Source: Choristoneura fumiferana (taxonomy: Eukaryota; Arthropoda; Insecta; Lepidoptera; Tortricidae). From it: 64,000 nt of DNA. Positions 11,880-22,582 of the stretch are shown in pieces. The position numbers and the translations under genes were made by a program. Each line of letters starts with the position of its first letter. Position 1 is the first letter of the stretch. The stretch lies in the NCBI RefSeq assembly GCF_025370935.1, contig NC_133479.1:17963239-18027238 (forward strand), given 5' to 3'. The notes beneath the pieces were generated by a model. It had not been told where the DNA came from. It searched no databases and worked only from the letters and a program-made list of their open reading frames with translations.

Positions 11880-12075
11880 AAATATCTTTTTTTTTTCAAT
11901 AAGATAGGCGAGGCCTTGCAAGGTTACGGTTATTGCTTTCCCATACTTATTGAGTTTGGAATTGAATTGGAATCGAAATATCGCAAAAAATATTGCATTA
12001 GATGGAGTTATTTTAAGCGTTTTCTTTTTTACCGACTGCCCGAAGGAGGATTGCGTTTTTCGACCGTTTGTATGA
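11880..12075 (+). repeat. Dispersed repeat, copy 1
   Basis: Shares with 16430-16620 the order TAAGATAG..GAGG-CCTTGC, AGGTTACGGTT-TTGCTTT, TTGAATTGGAATCGAAA, and ACTGCCCGAA.G. No TIR was seen. Directly followed by a member of the hammerhead-containing repeat family. Confidence 0.6.
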
Positions 12076-12226
12076 ACGATTGAGTTTAAAACGCGTCAGC
12101 GTAGTGTGGTAATTGGGTGTGTGTGATTTGTGTGTGTTCTTACAGCGTGGAGGTGGAGGAACTGCATGAACATTAAATTTGTTGCATAAACGTAGCAATC
12201 CTAAGGTCGCGGGTGAGCAAAGTAAA
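12076..12226 (+). repeat. Member of hammerhead-containing repeat family, core damaged
   Basis: Matches 16105-16250: AAACGCGTCAGCGTAGTGTGG, GTGTGATTTGTGTGTGTTC, TTACAGCGTGGAGGTGGAGG, and AAGGTCGCGGGTGAGCAAAG. The catalytic CTGAAGA part is missing here; only AACGATTGAGTTTAAAACGC remains of the core. Confidence 0.7.
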
Positions 12227-12638
12227 TGTTTTATAGTTGTTGAAAACAGAGTTGAAAACAGAAAGTTATGCTTGTGGTCCACTAATTAGACATAGTTAGG
12301 GATGTATTCCAGCTTGGTAAAAGATCATACTTGCTATGTTTGCCGACAGACCAGAAACCACATGTAACTTTGGAGTAGGTATACGTTTGTTCTGACTAAT
12401 TTCAGCAACCGCAGACTTGACGTTCACTTGTGGTTATCATTGAATTTGAGCTTGAGTTCCATGAATTTTAGAGAGGCTTATAATAATTAACGGGTGGTTT
12501 AAACATTAAGTAGGTTTTCACATTATATAGCAAGTGTGTCGAGATATTAGTAGCTCGTTAAAAATAATCGCCATCTATAAAATTAAGTACCAAGTAAGTA
12601 AGCGAGCAAGCAAGTAAGTTTTTCGAAATTGAAATTTA

Positions 12639-12772
12639 CCATCGAAAATACAAACTGAGACATGGATGCACAGAAAACCCAGAAAAAGAGACCAGCGCTG
12701 GGAACCGAACCCAGGTCCTCAGCATTCTGGTTTTTCTGTGCATCCATATCTCAGTTTGTATTTTCGATATGG
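12639..12772. mobile_element. Palindromic MITE with embedded tRNA-like T-arm
   Basis: The arms CCATCGAAAATACAAACTGA and its inverted counterpart TCAGTTTGTATTTTCGATATGG extend inward through the GGATGCACAGAAAA/TTTTCTGTGCATCC match. The loop carries AGCGCTGGGAACCGAACCCAGG, a pol III B-box-like T-arm on the minus strand. Related, fuller copy at 34612-34760. Confidence 0.8.
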
Positions 12773-13074
12773 TTTTACGGGATGGCCGTAAAATTAACAA
12801 ATTTGGAGTTAAAATAAAAATACAAAAAGACTCAAAAAAAAAACCAATCATAATTTGAAATTTACTTCAAGCTTTACGTTGAAGTAAGATATTGTGAGGA
12901 AAAGTACTTCGCGAAACAATTCAATGTTTTAATGTTTATTTGGGCACAAACGGTACAATTTAACTAAAATCTTAGAAACTTATACCTAACATTATCCAAT
13001 AAAGATGCCACCGTTAGATAATACATAAAAATTAAAGAGGGTTGGTGTATCCATTTTTGTACAAAATATTCAAA

Positions 13075-13235
13075 GAAAGAAAGAAATAAAGAAAATAATT
13101 TATTTATAACAGCAATGATACATAATTATTAAAAATAACAATAAGAAATGTTGCCGCTATAAAAAGGTCCCGGCTCAGCATATCGCTGGTTGAAAACCAG
13201 CACTGGTCTTCCGCCGGGCCACAGGAGAGTGCAAT
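13075..13235 (-). repeat. LINE or SINE 3'-tail fragment
   Basis: The (GAAA)n-like start followed by AATAATTTATTTATAACAG and the hairpin-forming block CGCTGGTTGAAAACCAGC reads on the minus strand as a 3' UTR ending in a TTTC tail. A related block is at 24062-24230. Confidence 0.4.
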
Positions 13236-13424
13236 TACGGAATGTCACACAAAACAAATCAAAGTGAAATCAAATACAAAAATAGCTACGAGACTAAAAT
13301 ATAAGTTGGCTGTATAGCCCACATTATCATGGCAACAGTACATGTAATGAAAAAGATAAGAATAATTTGACATTGACATTATGACAATTACAATTATGAC
13401 ATCAGCATTCAATGGTATATATCT

Positions 13425-13525
13425 ATGCAGTTCTCAATGCACACTGGGTTTGCGTGGGAATTATGGCCCAAGCCCTTTCATTCTAGGAGGAGGCCTGTAC
13501 CCAAACTGTGAGACGTATACCACCA
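13425..13525 (+). repeat. tRNA-headed SINE, 3' part only
   Basis: Contains the SINE body GCGTGGGAATTATGGCCCAAG, GGAGGCCTGTACCCA and GAGACGTATACCACC, matching the 3' half of 33925-34229. The head is missing. Confidence 0.65.
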
Positions 13526-13625
13526 TAACCCAGCAAGCGACGAAAGAAGTTCTGGATTTTAGCATACGATCTTCTAAGTTTACATAAAAACACCTTAACA
13601 ATCCAGAATAGAACCTCTTTTGTCA

Positions 13626-13745
13626 AATTCATCATCATCATCATCATCAGCCTACAGCAGTCCACTGCTGGACATAGGCGGACTCTTCCGTGGCGCGCCA
13701 CAACACTGTCTTCAGCCCCTCGCATCCAACCTCAAATAACCTTGA
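13626..13745 (-). mobile_element. LINE 3'-end fragment
   Basis: Minus-strand reading ends with the ...AMEE..VQQWTAVG-type terminus and an ATG/ATGATG tail (seen as CATCATCATCATCAT on +). Same family as 44428-44740. Confidence 0.7.
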
Positions 13746-13779
13746 CAACGACGCAATCCAATGGATACAGAGTCTAGAT

Positions 13780-14244
13780 CAGTAGTTCCCAAACTTATTT
13801 TTCTCGTGGACCACTTTCAAAATTTTACTGGTTTCGGTAGACCCCCTGCTGCTACATTTCTACCACATTCTTAAAGTCGCCAAAAAATAAAAATTGTGTC
13901 GCTGTGTCTGAACAAGCATTAAGCATTGTCGGGCGGATAGCGCTTTGCAAGTCTGTACATGTACACGAAATTTTACGTAATATCGAATACGCAAGTTTGG
14001 ACAAGTAACAGTCGCTTGCCTTATTAAAATATTATCTGCTTAGTTAGGTACTTAAAACAATGTAGGTAGGCCCTTATAAAAACTATGCTTACATTTTTGC
14101 TCTTTACTATCAAAAGCAGATAAATTTTCGTGGACCCCCATTAACATCTTATGGACCCCCATTTTTAGTTCACGCCTACGTAGACCCCCAGCAAGTCTCC
14201 CGTGGACCCCTGGGGTTCCACCTGGACCACTTTGGGAATCACTG
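13780..14244. mobile_element. hAT-type MITE, 465 bp, with 8-bp target duplication
   Basis: The ends are CAGTAGTTCCCAAACTTATT and, inverted, CAGTGATTCCCAAAGTGGTC. Perfect 8-bp direct repeats GTCTAGAT flank it (13772-13779 and 14245-14252). Termini of CAGTGnTTCCCAAA type with 8-bp TSDs are the hallmark of hAT elements. No transposase is present. A second copy lies inverted at 18147-18518. Confidence 0.95.
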
Positions 14245-14574
14245 GTCTAGATATTATATTGTGAATTTGAACGGTTACGAATAAATAAATCCGCAAATTC
14301 ATTAATTATCTAGCTTTAATCCAACTATCCCTTACCCGCGACGTTTCGTTAAATATTCAAGAACATTGAATTAACTTTACACGTTCACCCAAAATTTGGC
14401 TACTTAGGTATTAAATTTCATTAAGTGCCCTGTCCTGCTTGATGTTAACTAAGTAAACGCTACTAACCGTAAGAAGGACAGAGAGGTTAAACGAGACACT
14501 GAAAATAAACTGCTCAGTTAAGATCTTCTAACTCAAACACAAATAATTTATTTACGTTGCGTATAAGTGTATCG

Positions 14575-14700
14575 CCTATTGCAAGGCCGGCAACGCACCC
14601 GCAGTCCTAATAATGCTGTAGGTATCCATGGGCGGCGGTGATCACTTACCATCAGGTGACCCACCTGCTCATTTGCCAGCTATTTGATAAAAAAATACCG
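14575..14700 (+). repeat. SINE-like / LINE-tail element
   Basis: GGCCGGCAACGCACCCGCAG, then ATGGGCGGCGGTGATCACTTAC, the CAGGTGACCCACCTGCTCAT block and a terminal A run. Divergent relative of the insertion at 4859-5066. Confidence 0.7.
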
Positions 14701-15074
14701 ACTTATGAAGTTTACAAATCAAAGAGCAGCTAGTTTTAAATACAAAACTACTGTCAAATAATTATTCGATATTATCTTTAGAGAATTAATTCATTCTCCT
14801 GTATTAAACATGTATACCTACATTTGCTGGTTAATTCAGATTAATTCGAGTAATTTTTACAAATCAACCAAGTCTAAACAGTCTTCCGACACACGCTCGT
14901 TTCCTTTCAACTCACTAGGCTGTCCTCCCTGCATCCAGCAGCCTTTAGTTACCAGTAATCTCATAAACCCATAATTGAACCGGACGGAGTCTGCTCTAAC
15001 GAAATTTCTGCGCGGACGCAACCTTCGACCTAATCCGGCTAATGTATGGACGGTCTGTGTTAATGAGGGCTATC

Positions 15075-15310
15075 GTTTTTTGTCTTTCTAGATGGCGCCA
15101 CTGTTGCGTAAGGTTTTTAAGTGTGGCTTTCAAAGTCTGTTATTACGGGCGTGAAAACAAAGTTTACATTAAAATCATATTAAATACACCTTAAAACCGT
15201 ACCATAAAAATATTGAGCAACCACAGTGTCCCGTTTTGTTCGGAAAAAAAGGGAGGAAAAGTTTCCGAAAGACAAAACTGTCTCAAAACACAGACATTCA
15301 TTGCCCCGTA
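15075..15310. repeat. Dispersed repeat related to 7945-8105 (inverted)
   Basis: The blocks GTGTCCCGTTTTGTTCGGAA, GAAAGACAAAACTGTCT and CAGACATTCATTGCCCCGTAA are the inverse of blocks near 7945-8045. 15070-15115 also contains a GATGGCGCCACTGTTG motif. Element ends were not resolved. Confidence 0.5.
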
Positions 15311-16074
15311 ACGCATAACTGCCATAATTAATTTCAGGTAATGCAAAATATTTACAAAATTATTCTAATTATAAATAAACCCGCGTAGCTCGCCCAAAGA
15401 CTATGACATTTGACATTTCGGTACACTAGCGCCTCTAGCGGCGAATTCATACGCGACAGCCCTCATTGAAAGGGCTGTACTTTGAGTACCCTTTGTCTGC
15501 CCTCTTAGTCCATTGGATAAAAAACTGGGAGTTGGACTCGAATTCGCAGGAGAAGGGTTTCGCGTCACCGTAAAATTATTTTTAGGATGGAGTCAAAATA
15601 ACGAAAGGAAACACTATTCTTTTATCGAAACCCTGTAGTTATGTATCATAAAATACGGAAATGGAGGTGAATTTATCCCCGTAAGTAATCTCTACCAATC
15701 ACGTTTCTATTTACGTTTGAATGGTTGAGAGCAATTAAATCGGAGATGAAGAATCCATGAAAACCCTAGGCATATGAAGACTTTCAGTGTATTTCTTAGT
15801 TTAAGCTCAAAAGATAGATCTGGATACAGCTCTATGACAGACGGTGGACAAACAGACAAATTAAAAGACGGACGGACATATAGCACAGGAACTACTCTAA
15901 TTAAAGACATCAAATAATTTATTGAATCAGGCGTTAGGTACTTTGCGGAGGTCCATATCAATGAACTAAAAGAATTTCCTAATATACGTGGGTACTTAAG
16001 GAGTTACAGTGACAAATTAAAACGGTTGTTGTAGTTTGTTAGTCTAACAACTGGTAGCATGATGTACGGTTGTG

Positions 16075-16250
16075 TTACTCTGAAGATGAGCTCTGGTTGA
16101 GTTCGAAACGCGTCAGTGTGGTGTGTGGTGGTGATGATAGATGGGTTTGTGTGATTTGTGTGTGTTCTTACAGTGTAGAGGCGGAGGAACTGCATGAACA
16201 CGTATATTTTGCATAAGCTTAACTATCATTAAGGTCGCGGGTGAGCAAGG
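16075..16250 (+). repeat. Hammerhead-containing dispersed repeat, best copy
   Basis: Starts with the hammerhead-like core (see the ncRNA entry at 16077-16117), continues through GTGTGATTTGTGTGTGTTCT, TACAGTGTAGAGGCGGAGG and AACTGCATGAACAC, and ends AAGGTCGCGGGTGAGCAAGG. Other members: 12076-12226, 24285-24560 (minus), 37460-37665 (minus), 37670-37740, 38262-38460 and 43495-43765. Fuller copies continue into ATGGACCTCCGCAAAGTAAC and a TGATTCAATAAAT end. Confidence 0.75.
16077..16117 (+). ncRNA. Hammerhead ribozyme-like motif (type I layout)
   Basis: Core elements lie in order: stem I side ACT, then CTGAAGA (CUGANGA), stem II GAGCTC-TGGTT-GAGTTC, GAAA, a loopless stem III ACGCGT, then C at the cleavage position and stem I side AGT. 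All invariant core residues are present. One extra U sits at the base of stem II. Loopless stem III is known for hammerheads in Penelope-like elements, which are thought to act as dimers. Activity is inference. Confidence 0.55.
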
Positions 16251-16429
16251 AAATTCTAAAAGAAGTTTACTAAAGAAATCAAAACAAAAAAAAACATGTT
16301 TTTTCCTTGTTTTCAAACAACTTACTTTCTTTGATTTGTCTGCGATATTTCTGTATTACTTTTATTACTTTTGCGCATCAACATTATTTTTTACGAACAT
16401 TTGGTTTGTTTATTTTAACGTTTTATTTA

Positions 16430-16620
16430 TTGAAATTGAAATTTCTTCGAGTAAGATAGACAAGGGCCTTGCGAGGTTACGGTTGTTGCTTTTCCATATT
16501 GAGTTTCGAATTGAATCGGAATCGAAAAAAAAGTAATTGCATTTAGGGGAAGTTATTTCAACAGCCCTCGACTGCTACTCGACTGCCCGAAAGATTGTTT
16601 TGGTTTTCGAGTGTAATGTA
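16430..16620 (+). repeat. Dispersed repeat, copy 2
   Basis: Same motif order as 11880-12075 (AGATAGACAAGGGCCTTGCG, AGGTTACGGTTGTTGC, ATTGAATCGGAATCGAAA, GACTGCCCGAAAG). Here it lies downstream of the hammerhead family member rather than upstream. Confidence 0.6.
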
Positions 16621-16769
16621 ATGCATGTCTATTTCTTTTTTCCTCTCTGTAGCCTAAACGGCTGGATATTTTTCAATAAATGAGGTACCGTTTTCACAGG
16701 AATATCAAAAAGTAAGAAATAAAAATAATAATTTAAATAAGTTTCATTTTAATACAAGCTTTTTTTTGC

Positions 16770-17000
16770 TGACCGTACTTTTAGTCGACTTTTACTTACT
16801 TTGTCACCCAAGCTACATTTGCATACCAAATTCCAAGTCGATGCCATTAACCGTTGTAGTGTTCCGTCCTACCAGATTATTGTATTGTCACGTACGTAAT
16901 TTACATAAGTATGCCGAATTTCAAGTCAATCCGAACTACTGGAATTTGGTCGAAATTAACTTGCAAGATTTGACTACAGACAGATAACGGGACGGGTGAA
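16770..17000 (+). repeat. Dispersed lepidopteran-style repeat
   Basis: The blocks CATACCAAATTCCAAGTCGA, TGCCATTAACCGTTG and GTTCCGTCCTACCAG recur in altered form at 33060-33135 (CGATACCATTGACTATTGAG, AATTCCGTCCTGCGGAG). No coding content. Confidence 0.5.
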
Positions 17001-17454
17001 ACTAAATAAAAATCAAAAACTTGACTGCCTTACCGATAACAACCACTCTTGACAGAGTGCAGCTATTTAGAATCTAGCACTCAAAAATGTAACTAAGCGT
17101 GGCAATAATAATTTCTTTCTATTTTTCTTTAGATTTTATTGGCTTTTTCACAATAGTATTGTGACTGTCCAAGCGGCTCTGGGGAGGTTTATTTTTAACC
17201 GCTCACTGTGTTACTGTGTTATGCGACTACTTCAAATTCGTCGCTGCCGAGCGATTGAGTTCCGTTTGAATGTAATAAAGTTAGAAAGTGGCAGTAAAAC
17301 ATGGCAGTTACCTAGTTTTGAGACAAAGTATTTTAATATTTATCTTACGTTTTTAATCATAAAAAAATTAAAGAATAAATGTCAAAATCGAATGTAAAGA
17401 TGATTCGTGTACAATTTTTTTATGTTGGTTTTATATCGAAATTTTAGTTTGAAA

Positions 17455-17724
17455 ACGGCGAAGTGCCAGAACCGATATGGCGGCGTTTCATGATATGCCT
17501 AGGAATTTCATGATCTGTTAAACTAGCTAAATCATGAAATGGCGTCGTTTCATGATAAGCCTAGGAATTTCATGATCTGCCTTAAAATCACCAGGCAAAT
17601 CGTTAAACGGTGAGTTTTTAACGATATGGCGGATGTCCCTTAGCCAATTCATGAAATGGCGCCATTTCACGATATGCTTAGGAATTTCGTGATCTAGCGG
17701 ATTTTACGATCGGCCGCCGACACA
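17455..17724. mobile_element. Truncated copy of the 8252-9107 element
   Basis: Matches about 8840-9107: GCGAAGTGCCAGAACCGATA, repeated CATGATATGCCTAGGAATT motifs, and the terminal GATCGGCCGCCGACA. The left TIR half and centre are missing. Confidence 0.8.
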
Positions 17725-18009
17725 TAGAGGCTGGGAAGATGATGATGATGATATACTTAACATAAAGCGATAAGTTTTTCTAAATCACGTTACACGGACC
17801 AATGAGTGCCCCAAGCTAAAAGGTCTCTGGGGAATGTAAGCAGATATTGGAATTCCCACCGCCTCCAATGTTTTTATTGCCCTTTTTTAATTATTGAGCT
17901 GTCAACATTCGCCACAGACAAAATTAAAATTTCTAAATTCCAAACTCTTGTCTACATTTTGTGAGCTTCAAAATTTATTTCGTTTACATATCCCTTGTTT
18001 TCATCGTCA

Positions 18010-18115
18010 TCATCATCCCAGCTATATACGTCCCACTGCTAGGCAATAGGCCTCCTCTGGGTATGAGAGGGCTTGGGGAATATTTCCCACGCGGGCCCAA
18101 TGCGAATATTGGGAC
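18010..18115 (-). repeat. tRNA-headed SINE, 3' part, minus strand
   Basis: CATCATCATCCCAGCTATAT, ACGTCCCACTGCTAGGCAAT, AGGCCTCCTCTG and CACGCGGGCCCAATGCG are the inverted 3' body of the SINE at 33925-34229. The hAT MITE starts 30 bp to the right. Confidence 0.7.
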
Positions 18116-18146
18116 CCTTGTTTTAAGCCTTTTGAAGCGTATAGAT

Positions 18147-18518
18147 CGGTGATTCCCAAAGTGGTCCAGGTGGACCCCCAGGGGTCCACGGGAGACTTGC
18201 TGGGGGTCTACGTAGGCGTGAACAAAAAATGGGGGTCCATAAGATGTTAATGGGGGTCCACGAAAATTTATCTGCTTTTGATAGTAAAGAGCCAAAATTA
18301 AGCATAGTTTTTATAAGGCCTACCTACATTGTTTTAAGTACCTAACTAAGCACATAATATTTTAATAGGGCAAGCGACTGGACAGAACTCAGAAGCGACA
18401 CAATTTTTATTTTTTTGGCGACTTTAAGAATGTGGTAGAAATGTAGCAGCAGGGGGTCCACCGAAACCAGTAAAATTTTGAAAGTGGTCCACGAGAAAAA
18501 TAAGTTTGGGAACTACTG
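18147..18518. mobile_element. hAT-type MITE, 372 bp, inverted second copy
   Basis: Inverse of 13780-14244 with an internal deletion of roughly 90 bp. The left end CGGTGATTCCCAAAGTGGTC and right end ...TTTGGGAACTACTG are flanked by a perfect 8-bp direct repeat GTATAGAT (18139-18146, 18519-18526). Confidence 0.95.
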
Positions 18519-18629
18519 GTATAGATCCTAATTAGGTAAATTCCTGTGAAAAAAGAAATCTGTTTAATCCATCATTTCGCGGAGCTTATTCACACCTCTA
18601 ACCTAACTTAACCTAAAAGAACATTCTAA

Positions 18630-18812
18630 GGCTGCGGCTCCACTCAGGCGGAGACGAGCGGAGCGGACAGGAGACGTGTAGAGATCGACCAATCCCTACA
18701 CGTCTGATGATAATGAGGCGGAGACGAGATGTGGATTCAACTAATGTGATTGGTGGATCCCTACACGTCTCCTCTCCGCTCCGCTCGTCTCCGCCTCAGT
18801 GGAGCCGCGGCC
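18630..18812. mobile_element. Palindromic MITE (GC-rich arms), copy 1
   Basis: The left arm GGCTGCGGCTCCACTCAGGC plus GGAGACGAGCGGAGCGGA is mirrored at the right by TCCGCTCCGCTCGTCTCC and GCCTCAGTGGAGCCGCGGCC. It is flanked by TAA on both sides (18627-18629, 18813-18815), a 3-bp duplication of PIF/Harbinger type. Confidence 0.85.
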
Positions 18813-19469
18813 TAAGTGTTGAGCCCACATCTCCGCCATTACTGGCCGCAGAAAATTATTTTCAGTTAAAAGATGCTTATGCAAATGCGCGTTCTACGAG
18901 TATACGATGCAATCATTTAAAATAGTGACCATACCATACTATTATGTAACATTATTTTGACGATTTTTTTTGTCAATCAAACAAAAAATAACGAAGATTT
19001 ATAATTGAAGAGCATGAAAGTTCCGGAGTTGAGCCCCGTGGCGTCATTCCTTAGTAAAAAGTGTACGTAGGTGTGACGTCACACGGAACATAAGCCAGTC
19101 TAGAGAATAGTTAATAAAGTAATAGTTGCTTAAGTTAAATGTGTTTATGTACACCTTACCTTAATTACGCCGCTTTTGATCACGACTGCGTCAGCCTCGT
19201 CTAATTACATTCCATGCATCAGTATGCAGACGCAATAAAGAGCAACTGCAGCTGTTAATTAAACCTCGCTGAAGCTCTGTTTGCACGTAATTTCGTGTAA
19301 ACACTAGTAGCAATACATTGCAGCGGCGTATAGCGGATGAGTTGTAAGGTATCAAGCAAGAACAGCAGAGTAAAGTGCAGTAAAGAAAAGGTTTTTTCGT
19401 AAAACAGTGTATTACAATCGTCGTTGTGGTCGTTGGGACCCAAAAATTATCTAATAGAGACCATGAAAC

Positions 19470-19845
19470 GGCAAGCGTGGCGCAGAACGTCCACCAACGC
19501 GGTGGATAGATGACAGGTTAAAGCAGCGTTTCCACCAGAGATGTGCGAGGATTTGTTGCGAGGAATATGTGTTTCATTAACCAATAGAAACGCTTCATTT
19601 ATCACGCCTCGCTTCGCTCAGCTATTTCCACCAGAGATGTGCTGTGCGAGGATGTGTAAATGAAGCGTTCTACTCGTATTGGTTAATGAAAATACATCCC
19701 TCGCAACACATCCTCGCACATTATGGAAACGCTGCTTAAAGCCGCGGGTTCACGGTGGGTTCACGCTTTCAATCAAATTCTGAAGGTCTATAGGGGAGGC
19801 CTATGTCCAACAGTGGACGTCCTATGACTGATATGATGATGATGA
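19470..19845 (+). mobile_element. LINE 3'-end fragment interrupted by a MITE
   Basis: The terminal LINE block (CGTCCACCAACGCGGTGGA...GGTTAA, then AGCCGCGGGTTCACGG ... AGTGGACGTCCTATGACTG with a GATGATGATGAT tail) matches the uninterrupted version at 47330-47496. It is split by the MITE at 19522-19736. Confidence 0.85.
19522..19736. mobile_element. Foldback MITE, 215 bp, nested in a LINE tail
   Basis: The terminal inverted repeats AGCAGCGTTTCCA / TGGAAACGCTGCT are flanked by TAA (19519-19521, 19737-19739). Removing the element and one TAA restores the LINE consensus GGTTAAAGCCGCGG seen near 47374. Internal GATGTGCGAGGATG motifs are repeated in both orientations. A decayed relative lies at 21540-21685. 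Confidence 0.9.
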
Positions 19846-20660
19846 CACATTGCAATACATTGCGGCGGCGAGGAGCTGACGAGTTAAAAGTGATCGAGCA
19901 AGCACTGCAATGTAAAGAGAAGTTAACTAAAGTTTAGCTTTAAAGATTAATTTACCACCATCATCATTATCATCTCTGTATACGTAACGTAACGGCAGGT
20001 AACGTCCTACAGCTGGGCATAGGCCTACTCCCAGAATGAGATGTCTTGGGCCGTAGTTAAGTAAATAAATATCATGCGACAATTGACATCTATTGACCTA
20101 GTCCCATACTAAGCAAAGCTTGTATTATGGGTACTAGGCAACGGATAAACATACTTAATAAAACATTAAATTAAAAAAATCAAAAACTTATTTAGACTTA
20201 TTTTCTTCCTTTTAGTTTCGGCAGTCGGACTTTTTGATTTTTTTAATGTAATGTTTTATTTTACACTTTTTTGATATTTATGTGAAAACGGTAGATTAAA
20301 AGAATTATAACCTGTATATATATTTTAAATGGGCTTATTATTAACTTTCATTTGATACCCATATTGTTACAATACAATTTTTTTTTATTCCTCCGCCATA
20401 TTTTTTTTCGCAGATGCCATATTAAAATATTATATAGTCTATGTCACTCCGACAGTTATGACAAATCCAATGGTACCTCATAATGTTAAAATCCGTCTAG
20501 CCGTTTAGTCTGCAGCGAGGACCAAAAAATGGACATACATACCCCACATACATACATACATACGCTCGAAAAACATAACCCTCCTTCGGGCAGTCGGGTA
20601 AATATATATTAAACATCCAAGACCCGAGAACAAACATTCTTATTATTCATACAAATATCT

Positions 20661-20733
20661 GCCCCGGCCGGGAATCAAACCCGGGACCTCAAGCTTCGTA
20701 GTCAGGTTCTCTAACCACTTGGCTATCCGGCCG
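20661..20733 (-). repeat. tRNA-like pol III promoter remnant
   Basis: On the minus strand: an A-box-like TAGCCAAGTGG, then a T-arm CCGGGTTTGATTCCCGG containing the B-box-like GGTTTGATTCC. It is embedded in a repeat, with an inverted piece of a SINE body at 20790-20875. It resembles a tRNA-derived SINE head rather than a working tRNA, because the acceptor stem does not close properly. Confidence 0.65.
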
Positions 20734-21099
20734 TCTAAGTCTAAGTTTCAATGCGGGCCCTTGGAACTTCAGACTACTGAATTACTTCGCAGGTTTCTGC
20801 AGTTTCCTCTGTATGTTTTCCTTGACCGTAAACCTCGTGGTAAACAAATGTAATTTCGCACATGAAATTCACTGGGCGGTTATTTTCTAAACACAACCAA
20901 CTGCCCTGTGAGAGTAGTTTAGAGCTTTGCTACGAGTAATGCTACGGTTTAACTGCTACGAGCGCTACGGCGTAGCGGTTTCGTAGTATTATGGTAGCCT
21001 CAGGCGTAGCGACTTGCGCAAGTTTAGACTTGTCTTTTAAAGCTTAGTTCAGACTTGCAAGAATAATAGTGCGAATTGTATTGCATTGTGAGACCGTAA

Positions 21100-21272
21100 G
21101 GCTGCGGCTCCGCTGAGGCGGAGACGAGCGGAGCGGAGAGGAGACGTGTAGGATTCGACCAATGATATCCACACAACTCGGAGACGAGATGAGACGAGAT
21201 GTAATATGATTGGTCGATCGCTATACGTTTCGTCTCTGCCCCGCTCGTCTCCGCCACAGTGGAGCCGCAGCC
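21100..21272. mobile_element. Palindromic MITE (GC-rich arms), copy 2
   Basis: Same arms as 18630-18812: GGCTGCGGCTCCGCTGAGGC at the left, mirrored by GCCACAGTGGAGCCGCAGCC at the right. The left flank is TAA; the right flank AAA differs by one base. The centre has diverged from copy 1. Confidence 0.85.
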
Positions 21273-21539
21273 AAAAGCCAATAAATATGCACAATTTTTA
21301 AAGTGGGCGTCACTCACGTTATAGTATATAATTTGTGCAACTATGAACTTGCGCATGTTGATCGCTTCGTCTGTGGTTTGTTATGGGTTTTCAACGTTTT
21401 AAACTTGTAAGAAAAATACAGATTGTATTACATTGCGGCACTCGACTGACTAACCCAAACTTGTTCGCTTTACAGATTTTCAACGCAATGTAATCCTACT
21501 TTGACGAGTTTTCTTGCAGGTCTTAGGCTGTGTTTGCTT

Positions 21540-21685
21540 CATTTACCTATCCATGCAGAGCACAGTTCTCGTGGAAACAACTGAGCGGAGCGAGGTTAGG
21601 TAATGGAGCGATTCTATTGGTTCATGAAAAACACAATTCCTCGCTACACATCCTCGTACATCTCTGGTGGAAACTCAGTCTAAGC
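21540..21685. repeat. Decayed relative of the 19522-19736 MITE
   Basis: Shares TTCATTTACCTATCCATGCA-like, CTATTGGTTCATGAAAAACA, TCGCTACACATCCTCG and ACATCTCTGGTGGAAAC blocks. The ends are degraded. Confidence 0.55.
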
Positions 21686-21704
21686 TGGGGTTTTTGAAGC
21701 CACC

Positions 21705-22350
21705 GACATGGTTTTTAGAGTTCCGAAGCACAAATGGCAAAAACGGAACCCTTATAGTTTCGCCATGTCTATCTGTCTGTCCATCCGCGGCTTTTCTCAG
21801 GGGATATCAATGCTAGAAAGCTGTAATTTTGCATGGATTATATGTAAACTATGCCGACAAAATGGTACAATAAAAAATTCAAAAAAAAACTTTGGTACCT
21901 CCCATAGACGTAAAGTGGGGGTGATTTTTTTTTCTCATCCAACCCTCTAGTGTAGGTTATCGTTGGATAGGTCTTTTAAAACCATTAGGGGTTTGCTAAA
22001 AACGATTTTTCGATTCAGTGATTTGTTTGCGAAATATTCAACTTTAAAGTGCAAATTTTCATTAAATCGAGCGAACCCCCCTCTAAAATCTAAACCGGTG
22101 GCTGGAAAAATTTGACACAATTCAGGATGGTAGTAAGTATATCAAACTTACAAGGAAAACTATAACTGCTAAGTTTGCTTTAGAATTATTAGCAGTTTAA
22201 GAGTAAATATAGCAGCCTAAGGTATAAAATATACCTAAACTTGGAAGATTCCGTATAAAATACGAAATCCTTAGAAAAATATTACTTAATTTTTTCGTAT
22301 TGGCTGCGAAACCCTATGTTGGGCGTGTCCGACACGCTCTTGGCCGGGCT
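21705..22350 (+). repeat. Dispersed repeat with GGAACCCT ends, + copy
   Basis: Runs from AACGGAACCCTTATAGTTTC through GCTAGAAAGCTGTAATTTTG, GCCGACAAAATGGTAC and GACGTAAAGTGGGGGTG to GTGTCCGACACGCTCTTGGC. An inverted copy is at 27155-27945 and a partial inverted copy at 48594-49030. Part of an ORF reads through it, but the copies do not conserve a frame, so it is treated as non-coding. Confidence 0.75.
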
Positions 22351-22582
22351 TACGCCGATTCAACTTAAATGTTTTTTCATCGTCCTGTCGCTCCAAATGA
22401 CCGTCTATGTCGTGTCCATTAGAGGTATTAGTCCACCGATATGTTACATGTCCGATAAACATTGTACTTCCCGAAATAGTCTCTGACTTTGACGTACATA
22501 GTGCGACAAAAACAGAACTATCGATAAACTAATAAATCACTGATATCGATTTTGACGGGCGGCTCGGCATAGTGTATTATGA

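Noticed and set aside
11591..11902. 103-aa ORF treated as one gene including the sequence after 11749
   Set aside because: A strong GTGAGTA donor at 11750 and phase-compatible exon B show the downstream part is intron; its coding look comes from the duplicated exon fragment.
13628..13650. CATCAT-type short repeats resembling a CRISPR or satellite
   Set aside because: They are the simple-repeat tails of minus-strand LINE/SINE ends; no spacer structure exists.
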